Of a stretch of DNA of 64,000 bases, positions 23,862-35,553 are shown piece after piece. Source of the DNA: Diphasiastrum complanatum (lineage: Eukaryota > Streptophyta > Lycopodiopsida > Lycopodiales > Lycopodiaceae). Below the pieces are notes generated by a model, which was not told the origin of the DNA, ran no database searches, and saw only the letters and a list, made by a program, of their open reading frames with translations. Every line of letters starts with the position of its first letter. Within the stretch, counting starts at the first letter, position 1. The stretch is from positions 43,102,604 through 43,166,603 of the forward strand of contig CM055103.1 in the NCBI GenBank assembly GCA_029204225.1. The letters run 5' to 3'. The position numbers and the translations under genes are program-made.

Positions 23862-24128
23862 ATGAAAATGGTTGCCCTTGGAGGTGCTCCTCAGGAAATC
23901 AATCCAATTATTATTAAAAGAGCACCCTATTTGGACCTACCCAAATACAATGGATTAACAGATCCAGTTAGATTTCTTCATATCTATGCTGAATCTTGTG
24001 AAGTCTATGGCGAAAGTTTTTCTCAAGATAAACTTAAGTTTTTTCTTATGGCCTTAACAGGCGCAGCACAAGATTGGTACTATAATCAAGATGAAACCGA
24101 GCGTACAGATTGGGAGATTGTTAAATGA
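23862..24128 (+). pseudogene. Gypsy Gag, capsid part
   Basis: The 88-codon frame reads DLPKYNGLTDPVRFLHIYAE and ends with LTGAAQDWYYN and TDWEIVK before a TGA. It is the retrotransposon Gag domain (PF03732-type), and the same motifs occur in the copy at 41.4-42.0 kb (AKARDWFFN, TDWSILK). Reading continues after the stop with AxITWFKPQK. Capsid assembly is the known role. The stop and the following frame change disable it. Confidence 0.8.
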
Positions 24129-24237
24129 GCCCTTATCACATGGTTCAAACCTCAGAAGTTTATGGAAGACCCTTTCCTACTTTTAAGTAAAATTAAAATG
24201 GCAAAGCGAGAAATGGTTCGAGATTACATTAAACGGG

Positions 24238-24546
24238 TTGATGGAACCAGAACCATATAGAAGTACCGAGCAATGGACCAGAGCACCAGTTGGATGCTTT
24301 GCATGTGAAAAAAATCACAGAGTTGCAGAATGTCCAAATAAAGAAAAATTTGTACCATTCTGTCGTGACTGTGGTTATGGGCATTGCTATAAAGACTGTC
24401 CAGCAAAATCGAAGCCACTACCAACTAAATCTCTTGTAAATTTGATAACAATCAAGCAAAGACCAATAGCTCAAAATAAACCAAGTGATGATGGTCACCA
24501 GAGCACAAAAGCAGAAAGAACCAGTAGCGAATCCAGTACCTGCTAA
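24238..24546 (+). pseudogene. Gypsy Gag, zinc-knuckle part
   Basis: The frame contains CFACEKNHRVAEC followed 9 residues later by CRDCGYGHCYKDC, a tandem pair of CCHC-type knuckles with imperfect spacing. The same double-knuckle layout is seen at 42.24-42.36 kb and 45.57-45.69 kb. Nucleocapsid knuckles bind the element's RNA. The frame ends at TAA near 24,546. It belongs with the preceding capsid part, separated by a deletion or frame break near 24,230. Confidence 0.8.
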
Positions 24547-25015
24547 TTCTATACCATTAACTGATATACCAATAATATTTGGAGTCTATCCAAATCTTCA
24601 TACAGAAAAAAGAAGATATCAGGATATGAGGTAGTGGACTAAACATCTACAAGAAGAAGAGGAGCTTGAAGCTACTAAGGCAACAACCGACGTTCGTTCT
24701 TCACCATTGTAGCCACCAACAAATTCACGTATAGATATAAATGATCAGCTGCATCATCATGAAGAATTCTTCAAGATGACTGAACTGGAAGCACTGCAAA
24801 CAGAATTGCTCATGAATATTTTGTCTAGTAAGATCAATATTTCATTGAGAGAGTTCCTAAAGTTGGTGCCAAAAGCAAAAAATAGATTAGCGCAAAAGTT
24901 AGCTCAAGCAAAACTAGAAGTCCATCAGGAGCCACTTTTTTGTGCCGGATTTGAAGAATCTAATGAAGTACTCCATGTCGGAGCAACTTGAAAAAGTGAA
25001 CATAAAAATATCACC

Positions 25016-25318
25016 TTGCCGATACAGCATAGACAATTTCCTAAGGAAGTAGCTATGATAGATGGCGGTTCAAGAGTTAACATTTCTACAAGGCTATGTG
25101 CAAAATGGGGCCTCACAAAGATCAAGCCTATGACTTTTGTCATTAAGCTACCTGATCAAACGACAATTCGTCTGAGAGGAATGGTTGAAGATATACTTGT
25201 CAGAATTGTGGGAGTACACTTCGTCATTACTTTCGTAGTAATGAACTTACCAAATGCACCAAATGTACCGAGTCCTATTGGGATGTCCATGGTTATGAGT
25301 TGCGCAAGTAATTCTTAA
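25016..25318 (+). pseudogene. Gypsy aspartic protease
   Basis: It reads EVAMIDGGSRVNISTRLCAK, the retropepsin active site with DGG in place of DSG or DTG, then MTFVIKLPDQTTIRLRGMVE. The last part, FVVMNLPNAPN, matches the family's conserved strand. The frame is preceded by a stop at 24,989 and ends early at TAA. The protease would separate Gag from Pol, and the altered active-site triplet argues against activity. Gag lies 0.5 kb upstream and RT 1.3 kb downstream. Confidence 0.75.
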
Positions 25319-26515
25319 CTGGGGTACCAGGAAAATCACTTTTGAAAATCGTGAATGTGCAGTCAAAGTTGATCCTGCAACTTGGACTATCAAACCAGTG
25401 GTTCAAAAAGAGGATGATGATTTCTCAACAGCGGATCATACTTGTGACCGACCAGAGAAAAATTTGGGAGTTCACTATGATTCTCAAACGAATACTGTCA
25501 CATATATGTGTCAACAAAATAATCAATTATATTTGAGCGAGATTTCATTATTGGATCGAACCTTGGATACACTGATCACTTTTTCATTGTATGTGCTAAA
25601 TGTAGCTTGGATATCAACGGAACCTATACCAGATCCAATTGAAGATGACCTCATTCTTGTGAGTCATGCCTTGACTTATGATGGCAATGCAGAACTCGTG
25701 AATTTTTATGATTTAGCTCTCTTCCGCCATCACTAGTTTACCATTACTATCATCATGGCAATTGTGTTCAAAATGCATCCAAAACCAGTCTTACCGGTTT
25801 GCAGCCATTAGCCATACGAGCACGGATTGAAGGACTCCTTAAATTCGATCCATCAGTAATTTTTACATTGTCCAAAATCAAGAGATTATTATTACAGAAG
25901 GATTTTATTGTCCGAAATCAAGAGATTATTGTTATAGAAAGATTTTATTGTCGTGCCTTAGGTTTGCCTATGGACGGCAGTATGCCTGTTACTAAGCCCG
26001 ACTTCATAATGAGCAGATTCTAAATCATATGGATCTGACCATATTTTGAGTGCGTAATGTTCCTGATGAACCAACAATAAAACCACCCAAGGCAGTTATA
26101 TTGAAGGAAGACAAGATCAATGACGAAGAAACAGGCCAAACAACATTATAATATGGTCCTGAAATGGAAAAATCCTCCTCAAAAGATTGATTCAAAGAAT
26201 GTGCCACCCTTACTGAATAAAGGCAAAGGGACAGTCAAGGATGATTCTACAAGTCAGAGTTCTAGCAAGACATCATTGTCTCGAAAGTCATCACCTCCAC
26301 GATCAATTCTTGCTAAAAAGGCTAAACGAAGATCCAAGACTAGTCATTTCGACAAAGAACAAGCAGATGTTGTCCAGCATGATATGCCCAAACATTTAGA
26401 ACGTTACACACTGGATGATGTGGTTATCATGTTACCTAAAGCACATCATGAACCTGAAGAACAGGTACCGGATCGAAAGATGTTTACGATGGCCCAGCTA
26501 GGACATAGCCAATGA
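25319..26515 (+). pseudogene. Gypsy protease-RT linker
   Basis: Open pieces at 25,398-25,736, 25,799-26,023 and 26,120-26,515 lie in the spacer between protease and RT. The last is rich in K, S and P and contains LERYTLDDVVIMLPKAHHEP. This is equivalent to FTLDDVVIQLPQPRREP in the gypsy at 47.3 kb, which confirms homology. A local duplication, TTGTCC(G/A)AAATCAAGAGATTATT, occurs at 25,868 and 25,910. Confidence 0.65.
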
Positions 26516-26595
26516 ATCTTGCTGAACCAGGAGAACCAAAAAAGATTGTACAAGTTGGATCACAACTTAATTCTGAATAGTATCAAGCACTCCGA

Positions 26596-27126
26596 ATGTT
26601 ACTTATTAAGTTTCAAGATTGCTTTGCATGGACTTATCAAGATCTGAAGGGTATTCCGACATCAGTTATTGAACATACCATATCTTTAGTATCTAATGTA
26701 GTTCCAAAGGTTACAAAGTTCTATCGGTGTAATCCTAATGTTGCGGATCAAATAAAGAAAGAGCTTCAGAGACTGCTTGACGCTGATTTCATTTATGAGA
26801 TCGAGCATACTGAATGGGTTTCACCAATTGTCATTGTTCCTAAGAAGAATGGAAAATTGAGAATTTGTGTGCATCTCAAGGCTTTGAACAAAGTGACGCG
26901 GAAGGATCACTTTTTGTTACCTTTTACTAAAAGCATTTTGGATCGCCTTGCTAGAACAGAAGCTTCTAGTTTCTTGGATGAATTTAGTGGTTACAACCAG
27001 GTTAAGATTGCACCTACAGATCGCAAAAAACCGCTTTTGCAATAGAATGGGACACCTATGCTTACAAAGTAATGCCGTTTGGACTCTATAATGCACCAAG
27101 TTTGTTCCAAAGAGTAATGCAAGTAG
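26596..27126 (+). pseudogene. Gypsy reverse transcriptase, N-terminal half
   Basis: It begins FQDCFAWTYQDLKGIPTSVI and continues EHTEWVSPIVIVPKKNGKLR, FLDEFSGYNQVKIAPTDRKK and, after a one-base frame change near 27,045, MPFGLYNAPSLFQRVMQVA. These are RT fingers and palm motifs in the normal order. The YxDD motif and everything to mid-integrase are absent because the frame runs straight into integrase. Polymerase activity is impossible. Confidence 0.85.
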
Positions 27127-27855
27127 CAATTGATTATATGACCAAGTGGGTTGAAGCCAAAGCTGTCAAAGTTGCTGATGTGAAATCTACGGCCAAGTTT
27201 CTCTACGAAAATATCATTATCAGATTTGGATGTTCGATCGAGATTGTCATTGACTGGGGTACACACTTTGTTAATCAAACAATAAAGTGTTTACTGGAAG
27301 ATTTTTTTGTTATACACAGATTTAGTATTCCTTACTATCCAAGAGAGATTGGCCAAGCTGAATCTTCCAAAAAGATTCTCTACACTATTATGACAAAAAC
27401 AATTGAAGCGAGTCGATCTGATTGGGAACATAAACTGTATGCAACATCATGGGCATTCAGAACCGCTTACAAAAGTAGTACAAATCAAACAACCTTTCAA
27501 CTAGTTTATGGTCAAGATCATGTCGATTGAATTTTTAATCCCATCTTTATGCATAGTGACAATAGAACGGTTAAATGATAATAAGTCTTTACAACTACGT
27601 CATGAAGTGTTGCACAAACTATGTGAAACACGATTGATGGCAGTTCATGCGTTAGCAGTAGAGAAAGCTCGCTGCAAGGCATGGCATGATCGTCGATTGC
27701 ACAAAAAGGATCTGAAAGCAGGAGATCTTGCACTGATGTACAAAATCAAGCTGATCAAGAAAAAATTGAAGTTTACTGGTGAAGTCCCTTATAAAGTGAA
27801 GGAAATCCTGAACTATGATGCAGTAATTTTTGAGAACGATTTGATACTCCGATGA
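27127..27855 (+). pseudogene. Gypsy integrase core and C-terminus, fused to RT
   Basis: Directly after the RT piece the frame reads IDYMTKWVEAKAVKVADVKS, then EIVIDWGTHFVNQ (second catalytic Asp) and IGQAESSKKI, the region of the catalytic Glu. The C-terminal domain follows at 27,508-27,855 in another frame with CKAWHDRRLHKKDLKAGDL. The first catalytic Asp and the zinc-binding domain are lost. The in-frame fusion at about 27,126 is a deletion of roughly 1.5-2 kb relative to a full pol. Confidence 0.85.
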
Positions 27856-28682
27856 ATGGCAGCCGATTACGCAAGTTTTGACAGTCTGCTCCGCAAGTTC
27901 AGCAAGTATGATCTATTAGATTTTTTTTAATTTTATTTGTTTTTCAATTTTTTTGTTTTAAATATTTAATTGTTAAGTTTTGTTTGGAAAAGACAAAAAA
28001 AAAAAGGAAAAGAAAAAATGAGGAAAGAATGATAAGCAAAGGTCCAAAAAGTCATTATAAAATCACGGTTTCGATCATATGTTGACTATACAGTATTGGA
28101 AACCATCGTTGAGCTTTCAGATTATACATCCACTTTAGATATATCTATATTGAGTTGGGTGAAGGTTCTTTTCCAAAAAAAATACCTTTTTCGAGTTAGG
28201 TGAATGATCAACAATATGCCATTTTGGAAACCTTTGTCGAGCACTTCTCTTCTTAGAAACCTTCGCTGATATGCTAGATGGTCTTAGAATGTCAAAATTA
28301 GGTCAGCCATAGATTCAGATCTTGAAAAATTGCATTTATGACAGTACTTGGGTGAAGGACCCTCTTAGGCGAAGGTTCATCCTTCGCCAACCCTAGAAAA
28401 CGTTCGTCGGATAGGTTCAGAGTCTCAAAAACCTTTGCCGAGATTTTTATAGCCTACTTTCACAGTAGTACATGCTTGCAAATTTTTGTTCAGAACTGAT
28501 AAGCCAAACTAGTATTCAGTGTAATGGACCCTCCAAATTCACCTATAAGTTGGCTAAATTTGATTCATTCCTCACTTGTGCTAGCGAAGCTCTTGCCAAT
28601 TTTTCAAGTGACCAAAGCCTTTAAAACTTTCTGAACTATTTTTTGTTATACACGCGCGTATTACTTTTCATTTCTGATCATC
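27856..28682. other. 3' region of the gypsy, with loose CTTCGCCGA motif repeats
   Basis: Low GC with no frame of note. From about 28,090 to 28,450 the phrase AACC(T/A)T(C/T)G(C/T)(C/T)GAG(C/T) and its variants recur at least seven times. Examples are AACCATCGTTGAGC, AACCTTTGTCGAGC, AACCTTCGCTGAT and AACCTTTGCCGAG. Confidence 0.5.
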
Positions 28683-29440
28683 ATGTCTTCCACAGATACA
28701 TCTCAGACGTCTCGTTATACTATCCATCATGATGTCCCATCTACAACGGATATCATGATCCTTCCTAGCACAAGCATGGTCACTCAGTGGATGGCCTTTG
28801 TGGAGCCTCTGCTTACTGCAATGGGTATTTATGAGAGAGCCTTCTCAGGGAGAATCAATATGGATTTTATCACTCTTGCCCTTCAGTACTTGGAAGGAGG
28901 AGAAATCCAAGTTTTACATCACTTTCCAAGGAGCCACACACAAGGTGCATGTGACTGAGGCCACCCTTGTTGCCATAGGGATAGCATCTGGTACCCAAGC
29001 CTCACCAAATCATAAGCAAGCCAAACAGGCTATTAAGCCTTATATTGACCTTACAAATGATTTACATTAGACCAATGATGGCTAACTCCTAGAAGCCATT
29101 ATTGAGCCTGCCATACATGCCACTGCCTAGTTTCTTAATAATTTTTTGATGGTTGGCAACCTCAAGAAAGACCACATTACTTCTCAGATCTTGCATAGGA
29201 TAGTTGAGTCATAATCAAGATAGCCAAGGCCTCTTTGGAACCATATAATTGGTTCAAGACTATTTTTGGTGAGCTCAAACGAGCCATTAAAAGCAATACC
29301 AAGCAACAGTTTGTTGTTGGCCCCTTGTTATCTCTCCTAGCAGCCTCTCACTTTGAAAATAAAGTCCAAGGGTTTCACCTGGATTCTGTGCTTTCTATTT
29401 ATGAAGAAGCACCGGCTGAGTCATCTCACCAAGCCTCCAA
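28683..29440 (+). pseudogene. Unrecognised degenerate ORF downstream of gypsy integrase
   Basis: ATG at 28,683 opens 91 codons containing MVTQWMAFVEPLLTAMGIYE. After a frame shift near 28,900 the other frame continues with GATHKVHVTEATLVAIGIAS and AIKPYIDLTND. A last stretch, 29,235-29,440, reads LSLLAASHFENKVQGF. The composition is protein-like and the order is continuous, so it is one broken gene. I do not recognise it. Its position 3' of pol suggests an additional ORF such as some gypsy lineages carry, but a captured host gene is equally possible. Confidence 0.4.
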
Positions 29441-29441
29441 T

Positions 29442-29567
29442 TGTGGAAAAAATAAAAATAAGGACCAAGAGTGGATCCTAATCTAATCCTCAAGAGAGAT
29501 TGGTTGTCAGATTACTTGATCTATCAATCTACTTCAGATTAAGATCAATCTAGATCAATTCAAGACA
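29442..29567 (-). repeat. 126-bp terminal fragment of a family-A LTR
   Basis: TGTGGAAAAAATAAAAATAAGGACC and the following bases match positions 240-365 and 15,606-15,731. The fragment begins at the LTR's TG terminus and stops where a gypsy integrase fragment begins. Confidence 0.85.
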
Positions 29568-30031
29568 CACAGGCGTATCATATCATTTAAAAAATGCATA
29601 CCTCTGTCGCTTACCAATTCTAATGGACAACCGTAATGGGTTATAATGTTCTGAAAAGGAAATTTTGCAACAATTTTTGCATCATTCCTCTTCGTCGCTT
29701 CTGCTTCAACCGTCTTAGTCACATAGTTAGTTGCTACAAGAATATAACTTCTTTTAGTATAGCGAGTGATAGGCGTAATCGGTCCAACGAAGTCAATGTC
29801 CCATTTTTTTAAATGGTGCAAGTGGAAGTATTGGCGAAAGCGGCCAATACAGTGAAAGAGTTGGTTTTCCAACTCGTTGACAAGGATCAAAGGTTTTTAC
29901 AAATGCTGCAACAATTTTGTGCATCGTTGGGCACCGGTACTTAGCATTTAAGACCTTCTTTACAATATTTGCTACTGCAAAGTGTCCACCTGCATCTTCT
30001 GAATGCGGCTCAAACAACCTTCTAGATATCA
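29568..30031 (-). pseudogene. Gypsy integrase fragment flanked by 14-bp direct repeats
   Basis: On the minus strand it starts with the zinc-binding domain (HSEDAGGHFAVANIVKKVL, FDPCQRVGK, with the first C of the pair lost). It continues with KKWDIDFVGPITPITRYTKR (first catalytic Asp) and LVSDRGMHFLND (second catalytic Asp). It ends before the catalytic Glu. ATCAATTCAAGACA flanks it exactly at 29,554-29,567 and 30,032-30,045. It is a filler-like insert and not an autonomous element. Confidence 0.85.
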
Positions 30032-30045
30032 ATCAATTCAAGACA

Positions 30046-30714
30046 TGTAGTGGATTTCTTTCCTTGCCTAACCTCAATCCAAGATCTTAATCAATCTAGC
30101 ATCAAAGAGATGAAGCTAGTTGTCACGCATAGATTCATTCCCATGAGAGCGATAGTATAGTTCAGATTTCAACATGAATGGAAGATTCACATCTAACTCT
30201 AACATCCATTAACCCTAAGCATTAACACTACATCCACTAACACTAGATCCACAACAAGATAGCTTACTCTTTCTCTCTCTTCCTTTCTCCCTCATAAAAA
30301 GTATAATAGCATGCAATCTCAATAATAATCAAATCCAACAATTAGCAAAACACAAATAAACATGAGAGATGGAGAAAAACTGATAGAGAGCAAAGACATT
30401 CATAAATCCAATTCACAAGAGAACCAATCTGCTTTATTGAAATGAAGAAATGAGCATGTGTAGGACTCGAGTTGGTCACTTCTTTCTTATAGTAGAGAGG
30501 AGAACCCTGGCCTCTGAATCCTATTGGTCCATTTCTACCTCCCTGATTATTCAAATTTAAAAAAGAGTGGGAACCATCCAAATTGGAGGGAAACCCAACT
30601 TTATTCACTAACTTCACATTTAGGCCCTGCAACATTAAAAGTCCCGCAAAAAGGCCTAAAGTCATTTTATTGACTTGGGTTAGGGTTGCCTTGGGATCCA
30701 CAAACCCTCCAACA
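30046..30714 (-). repeat. LTR of family L in inverted orientation (669 bp)
   Basis: The reverse complement of 20,822-21,563, with a few deletions. On the plus strand it runs from TGTAGTGG to CTCCAACA. The sequence to the right, read on the minus strand, is GGTGGGAGATAT just before TGTTGG. That could be a polypurine tract, making this a 3' LTR of a minus-strand element. No target-site duplication is visible. Confidence 0.75.
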
Positions 30715-31220
30715 ATATCTCCCACCAAAACTGGTGGCGATCCCATGACACCTACGAGATGCAGTTACTGTGGGCTTAGTATTGGCTTCGCAACGAATCT
30801 TTATTAAATGATACTGCACCTTCTCCATAAAATCGAGTCCGGCTGTGTTAAAGTCCCAACTATGCGACAAAAAACAACGATGGGCTCCGGCACAAAGAGA
30901 ATCTCCTACTAGATCTCAGATGCATACAATAGAACAGGAAATGGGACTATTTTTGGTATTTTCACTTTTGGTTGTTTTTTATCTTTTTCTTGTTTTTATC
31001 GCTCATATATTTTGGAAGACTTTTTCTGTATTTTGTCAATCAGATCATGGATCTGGGTAAAGATCAAACCAAACAATAATGATCTCAGATCAAGATTGGA
31101 TCAGGAATGGAAAACAAAAGTCAGATAGATGGTCGATGGCGTAATGCAAATTCAAAAGACAATCGGGAAAAATGAAAATAACAAAAAAAATATAGATGAA
31201 TTCGGATTGTCAAAAGATCT
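30715..31220. other. Probable retroelement internal DNA, no clear gene
   Basis: A minus-strand frame at 30,667-30,870 includes SWDFNTAGLDFMEKVQYHL and overlaps the LTR end. It looks protein-like but I do not recognise it. The remainder is AT-rich. Confidence 0.35.
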
Positions 31221-31223
31221 GGA

Positions 31224-31870
31224 AAATACTAGATTTTCTTTGATGGCGAGTTACATTTGGGTGAGTAATAGCAAGCGTGAGTGATAAAATTATAACTTGT
31301 CGAACTGTCTACAGGTCCCTATTGATGTCTAGAACACTCTAAAAAAGTGACAAGTAATGTGATTGCGAGTAATACTGATGGCGAGTAATCATATTATAAC
31401 TCACTAGTTTGATAGAAGATAGAGTATGTGTACAGGCCTCAACTTTGATGGCAAGTAAAGATAGTGAACAATAAAAGAGAAAACTCTGATGGCGAGCTAT
31501 AAATCCCTATTGGCGAGTTATAACTAGCGAGTAATAAAAATGGCGGGAACTACAAATTGGACCAGAGAATTCAAAATGGCAAGTTAAAAGCCTTATAACT
31601 TGTCGGTCATCAGAATGATAGTTTTGAGGCTGCTAATCACCTTGCTCTGATTGCGAGTAAAGATGGCTTGAAAAAAGTGCAAAAAAATGACTCAACGAGT
31701 AATAGGTCAGTAGGCGAGTAAAAGTACTGATGGCGAGTTATAAATTATAATTCGTCGACCTCACAGAACAGAGGTTGGACCTTGCCTAGCTCTCAAGAGA
31801 AGTGGCGAGTAAAGAGGGCCACAAAAGGGTAAGAAAAGGCCCGTAGGCGAGTAATAAATATGTCAAAAAT
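31224..31870. repeat. Cluster of short GATGGCGAGTTATAA-type motifs
   Basis: TGGCGAGTAA, TGGCGAGTTATAA and close variants occur about 15 times, irregularly spaced. Inverted versions (TTATAACTTGTCG, TATAATTCGTCG) lie among them. The cluster ends about 65 bp before a gypsy-type primer binding site, so on the minus strand it lies in the leader of that element. Confidence 0.8.
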
Positions 31871-31934
31871 GCAATAAAATATCAAGCAAAAAGTAAACTA
31901 AAATCCATCTAATCAGTGGCTTAGCACCGTCTTC

Positions 31935-31951
31935 CCGACAATGGCACCAAC
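31935..31951 (-). promoter_or_regulatory. Gypsy-type primer binding site
   Basis: On the minus strand the sequence is TTGGTGCCATTGTCGGG, one or two transitions from TTGGTGCCGTTGCCGGG of Athila/Tat-type gypsy elements. It lies four bases from the LTR terminus at 31,956. Confidence 0.7.
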
Positions 31952-31955
31952 AAAT

Positions 31956-32850
<895 letters not shown>

Positions 32851-32912
32851 TCGGCACTTTCGGCATCTAGAATTTGTTACCCTTTTGTAGATATGTTAGT
32901 TTCCATGTACTA

Positions 32913-33120
32913 GGTTCTACAAAATTTTAAATTTATCTCCTTGTTGAGTATTCTGCTCCCAATGTAGTAGTACTTAATCTCAATGTGCTTGCTCCTATAA
33001 TGAGATCTAGGATTGATCGATAACGCAATAGCACTTTGATTTTCACATTGAATAATTATAGCAAAAGATTGTTTGAGACCAATATCAGACAAAAGTTTCT
33101 CAACCAAACTACCTCTTTGG
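32913..33120 (-). pseudogene. Copia RNase H fragment
   Basis: On the minus strand it reads VEKLLSDIGLKQ, IIIQCENQSAIALSINP and HYRSKHIEIKYYYIGS. That is the C-terminal part of copia RNase H (family C-D/E-N-x-x-A, then H-x-R-x-K-H-I-E-I). The aspartate of CDNQ is Glu here. The fragment begins next to a CT array and has no RT partner nearby. The rest of RNase H and RT is gone or lies across the array, where no homologous sequence is seen. Confidence 0.8.
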
Positions 33121-33121
33121 T

Positions 33122-34213
<1,092 letters not shown>

Positions 34214-34441
34214 TTAAATGTTGAAAATGTAATTGTATTTAGGGGTTGTCATTTTAATACAATGAAGTGCTAGCCTAGATTTCGTCTTGTATCTAATCAA
34301 CTCTTGTGCACTAAGAGGTTCATCCTCTTCAAAAAGGTCTTGGAGCACCATTAGTGACTCCATCCTTACTTTCCAAATGGAATAATTTGTAGAATTTAAC
34401 CTATCACTAGGTTCTAGAAGGAAAGCACCAATTATTCCCAT
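34214..34441 (-). pseudogene. Copia Gag N-terminus, family D element
   Basis: From ATG at 34,441 it reads [20 protein letters not shown] and continues LMVLQDLF and LALHCIKM, then loses similarity. This is the N-terminal domain of plant copia Gag, parallel to 58.5 kb and 22.5 kb. With the leader to its right and the LTR at 35,072 it forms the 5' end of a minus-strand element whose remaining gag and pol are missing to the left. Confidence 0.8.
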
Positions 34442-35071
34442 TCTCCTAACGAAATTCTACAACAAAAAATTGGTTTGATTGAATATAGAAACTCACAAAG
34501 GTCTCTCTTGTAGTGATTCTCTCAAATTTGGTTTCTAGCCCACTCAATGGAATTCTAAACATGGTCCTAGCACTTCCTCACAAAGATGAAATGAAGATGA
34601 GATGAGATCCAATCAATCTACAATCAAATCAAGTCAATTTTGACTATTTTTGGACAAGAAATGGCTAAAAACTTGTACTTTTTTCTTGATGGTTTTTCAA
34701 GACCTGTTAAACACTTTAAGAGGGCTTGATCCCATCCTCAATTAATTAGATTTAGTGACATAAAGTTAAATGCAATCAATGGCATGCAAACATTGATGGT
34801 TTCTCCTAGATCTAGCATCAAAAAACTCATCAAGATCTATGACAATGAATTTTTATGGATCTAATGAACAATGGAAATTATTTTTGGGTGTAGACCTGTC
34901 CACACATGTGAATAGTACGGAATCAATCTTTGATCAACTTTTTTCCACAAATTTCCATACAAACATCTTATTTCTAATAGACCTTCCAATACTAGCTTTT
35001 TAGATCAAAAGCTTGCTAATTTTGGATTGTACACAAGATCTATGATTGACTCATGTACCTCGTTCTGATTT
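34442..35071 (-). other. Leader of the family-D element with a decayed primer binding site
   Basis: AT-rich, no frame. It ends CGTTCTGATTT immediately before TGTAAAG at 35,072, which I read as a decayed GCTCTGATACCA. Exact identity is low, so this rests on position. Confidence 0.45.
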
Positions 35072-35553
35072 TGTAAAGACCACTAGGAAAAACCCCTAAG
35101 ATGAGGATAGGAAAACACAACAAGAGAGACTATGAAGCCAAACCGCCCAACCGAACCTAGATTAAAAAAACTGGATCTAGCCCCCAAGCCATGCCATGTG
35201 ATAACAAGAGGAGAAGAGAGCAAGTAGTAACCTAAGCCCAAGTTGTCGACGGGATAATCTCTACCTCAATATATAGAGAGTAGAGTCATGTGCATGAACC
35301 CATGCAATCCCCATGCAAGTCGACTATAAATAGGTCACCTCTCTTCATGCAGTCCTCCTACATATATCCGTCACACGTACATGCACTACTCCATATGTCT
35401 CAATTAAAATGTTCGAGTACTCTCAAAGTAATTAGTCACAAACAGGCCTCGACATGGAATTAAATCTCGGTATGACCAATAACGTCAGACACTGGAGGGC
35501 CGGTCCACCATATTAGGACTATTCCATGTCCTTAATTAAATATGGCCATAACA
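35072..35553 (-). repeat. LTR, family D (482 bp)
   Basis: TGTAAAGACC to GGCCATAACA, co-linear with 4448-4932 but strongly diverged. ATATATAG near 35,263 could be the TATA box on the minus strand. CTATAAATAG at 35,324 lies on the other strand. The gag fragment and primer-binding-site remnant to the left support a 5' LTR of a minus-strand element. Confidence 0.55.

Noticed and set aside
35320-35335. CTATAAATAG TATA box on the plus strand in the family-D LTR
   Set aside because: The primer-binding-site remnant and the gag fragment place this LTR on the minus strand, so a plus-strand TATA box is probably coincidental.
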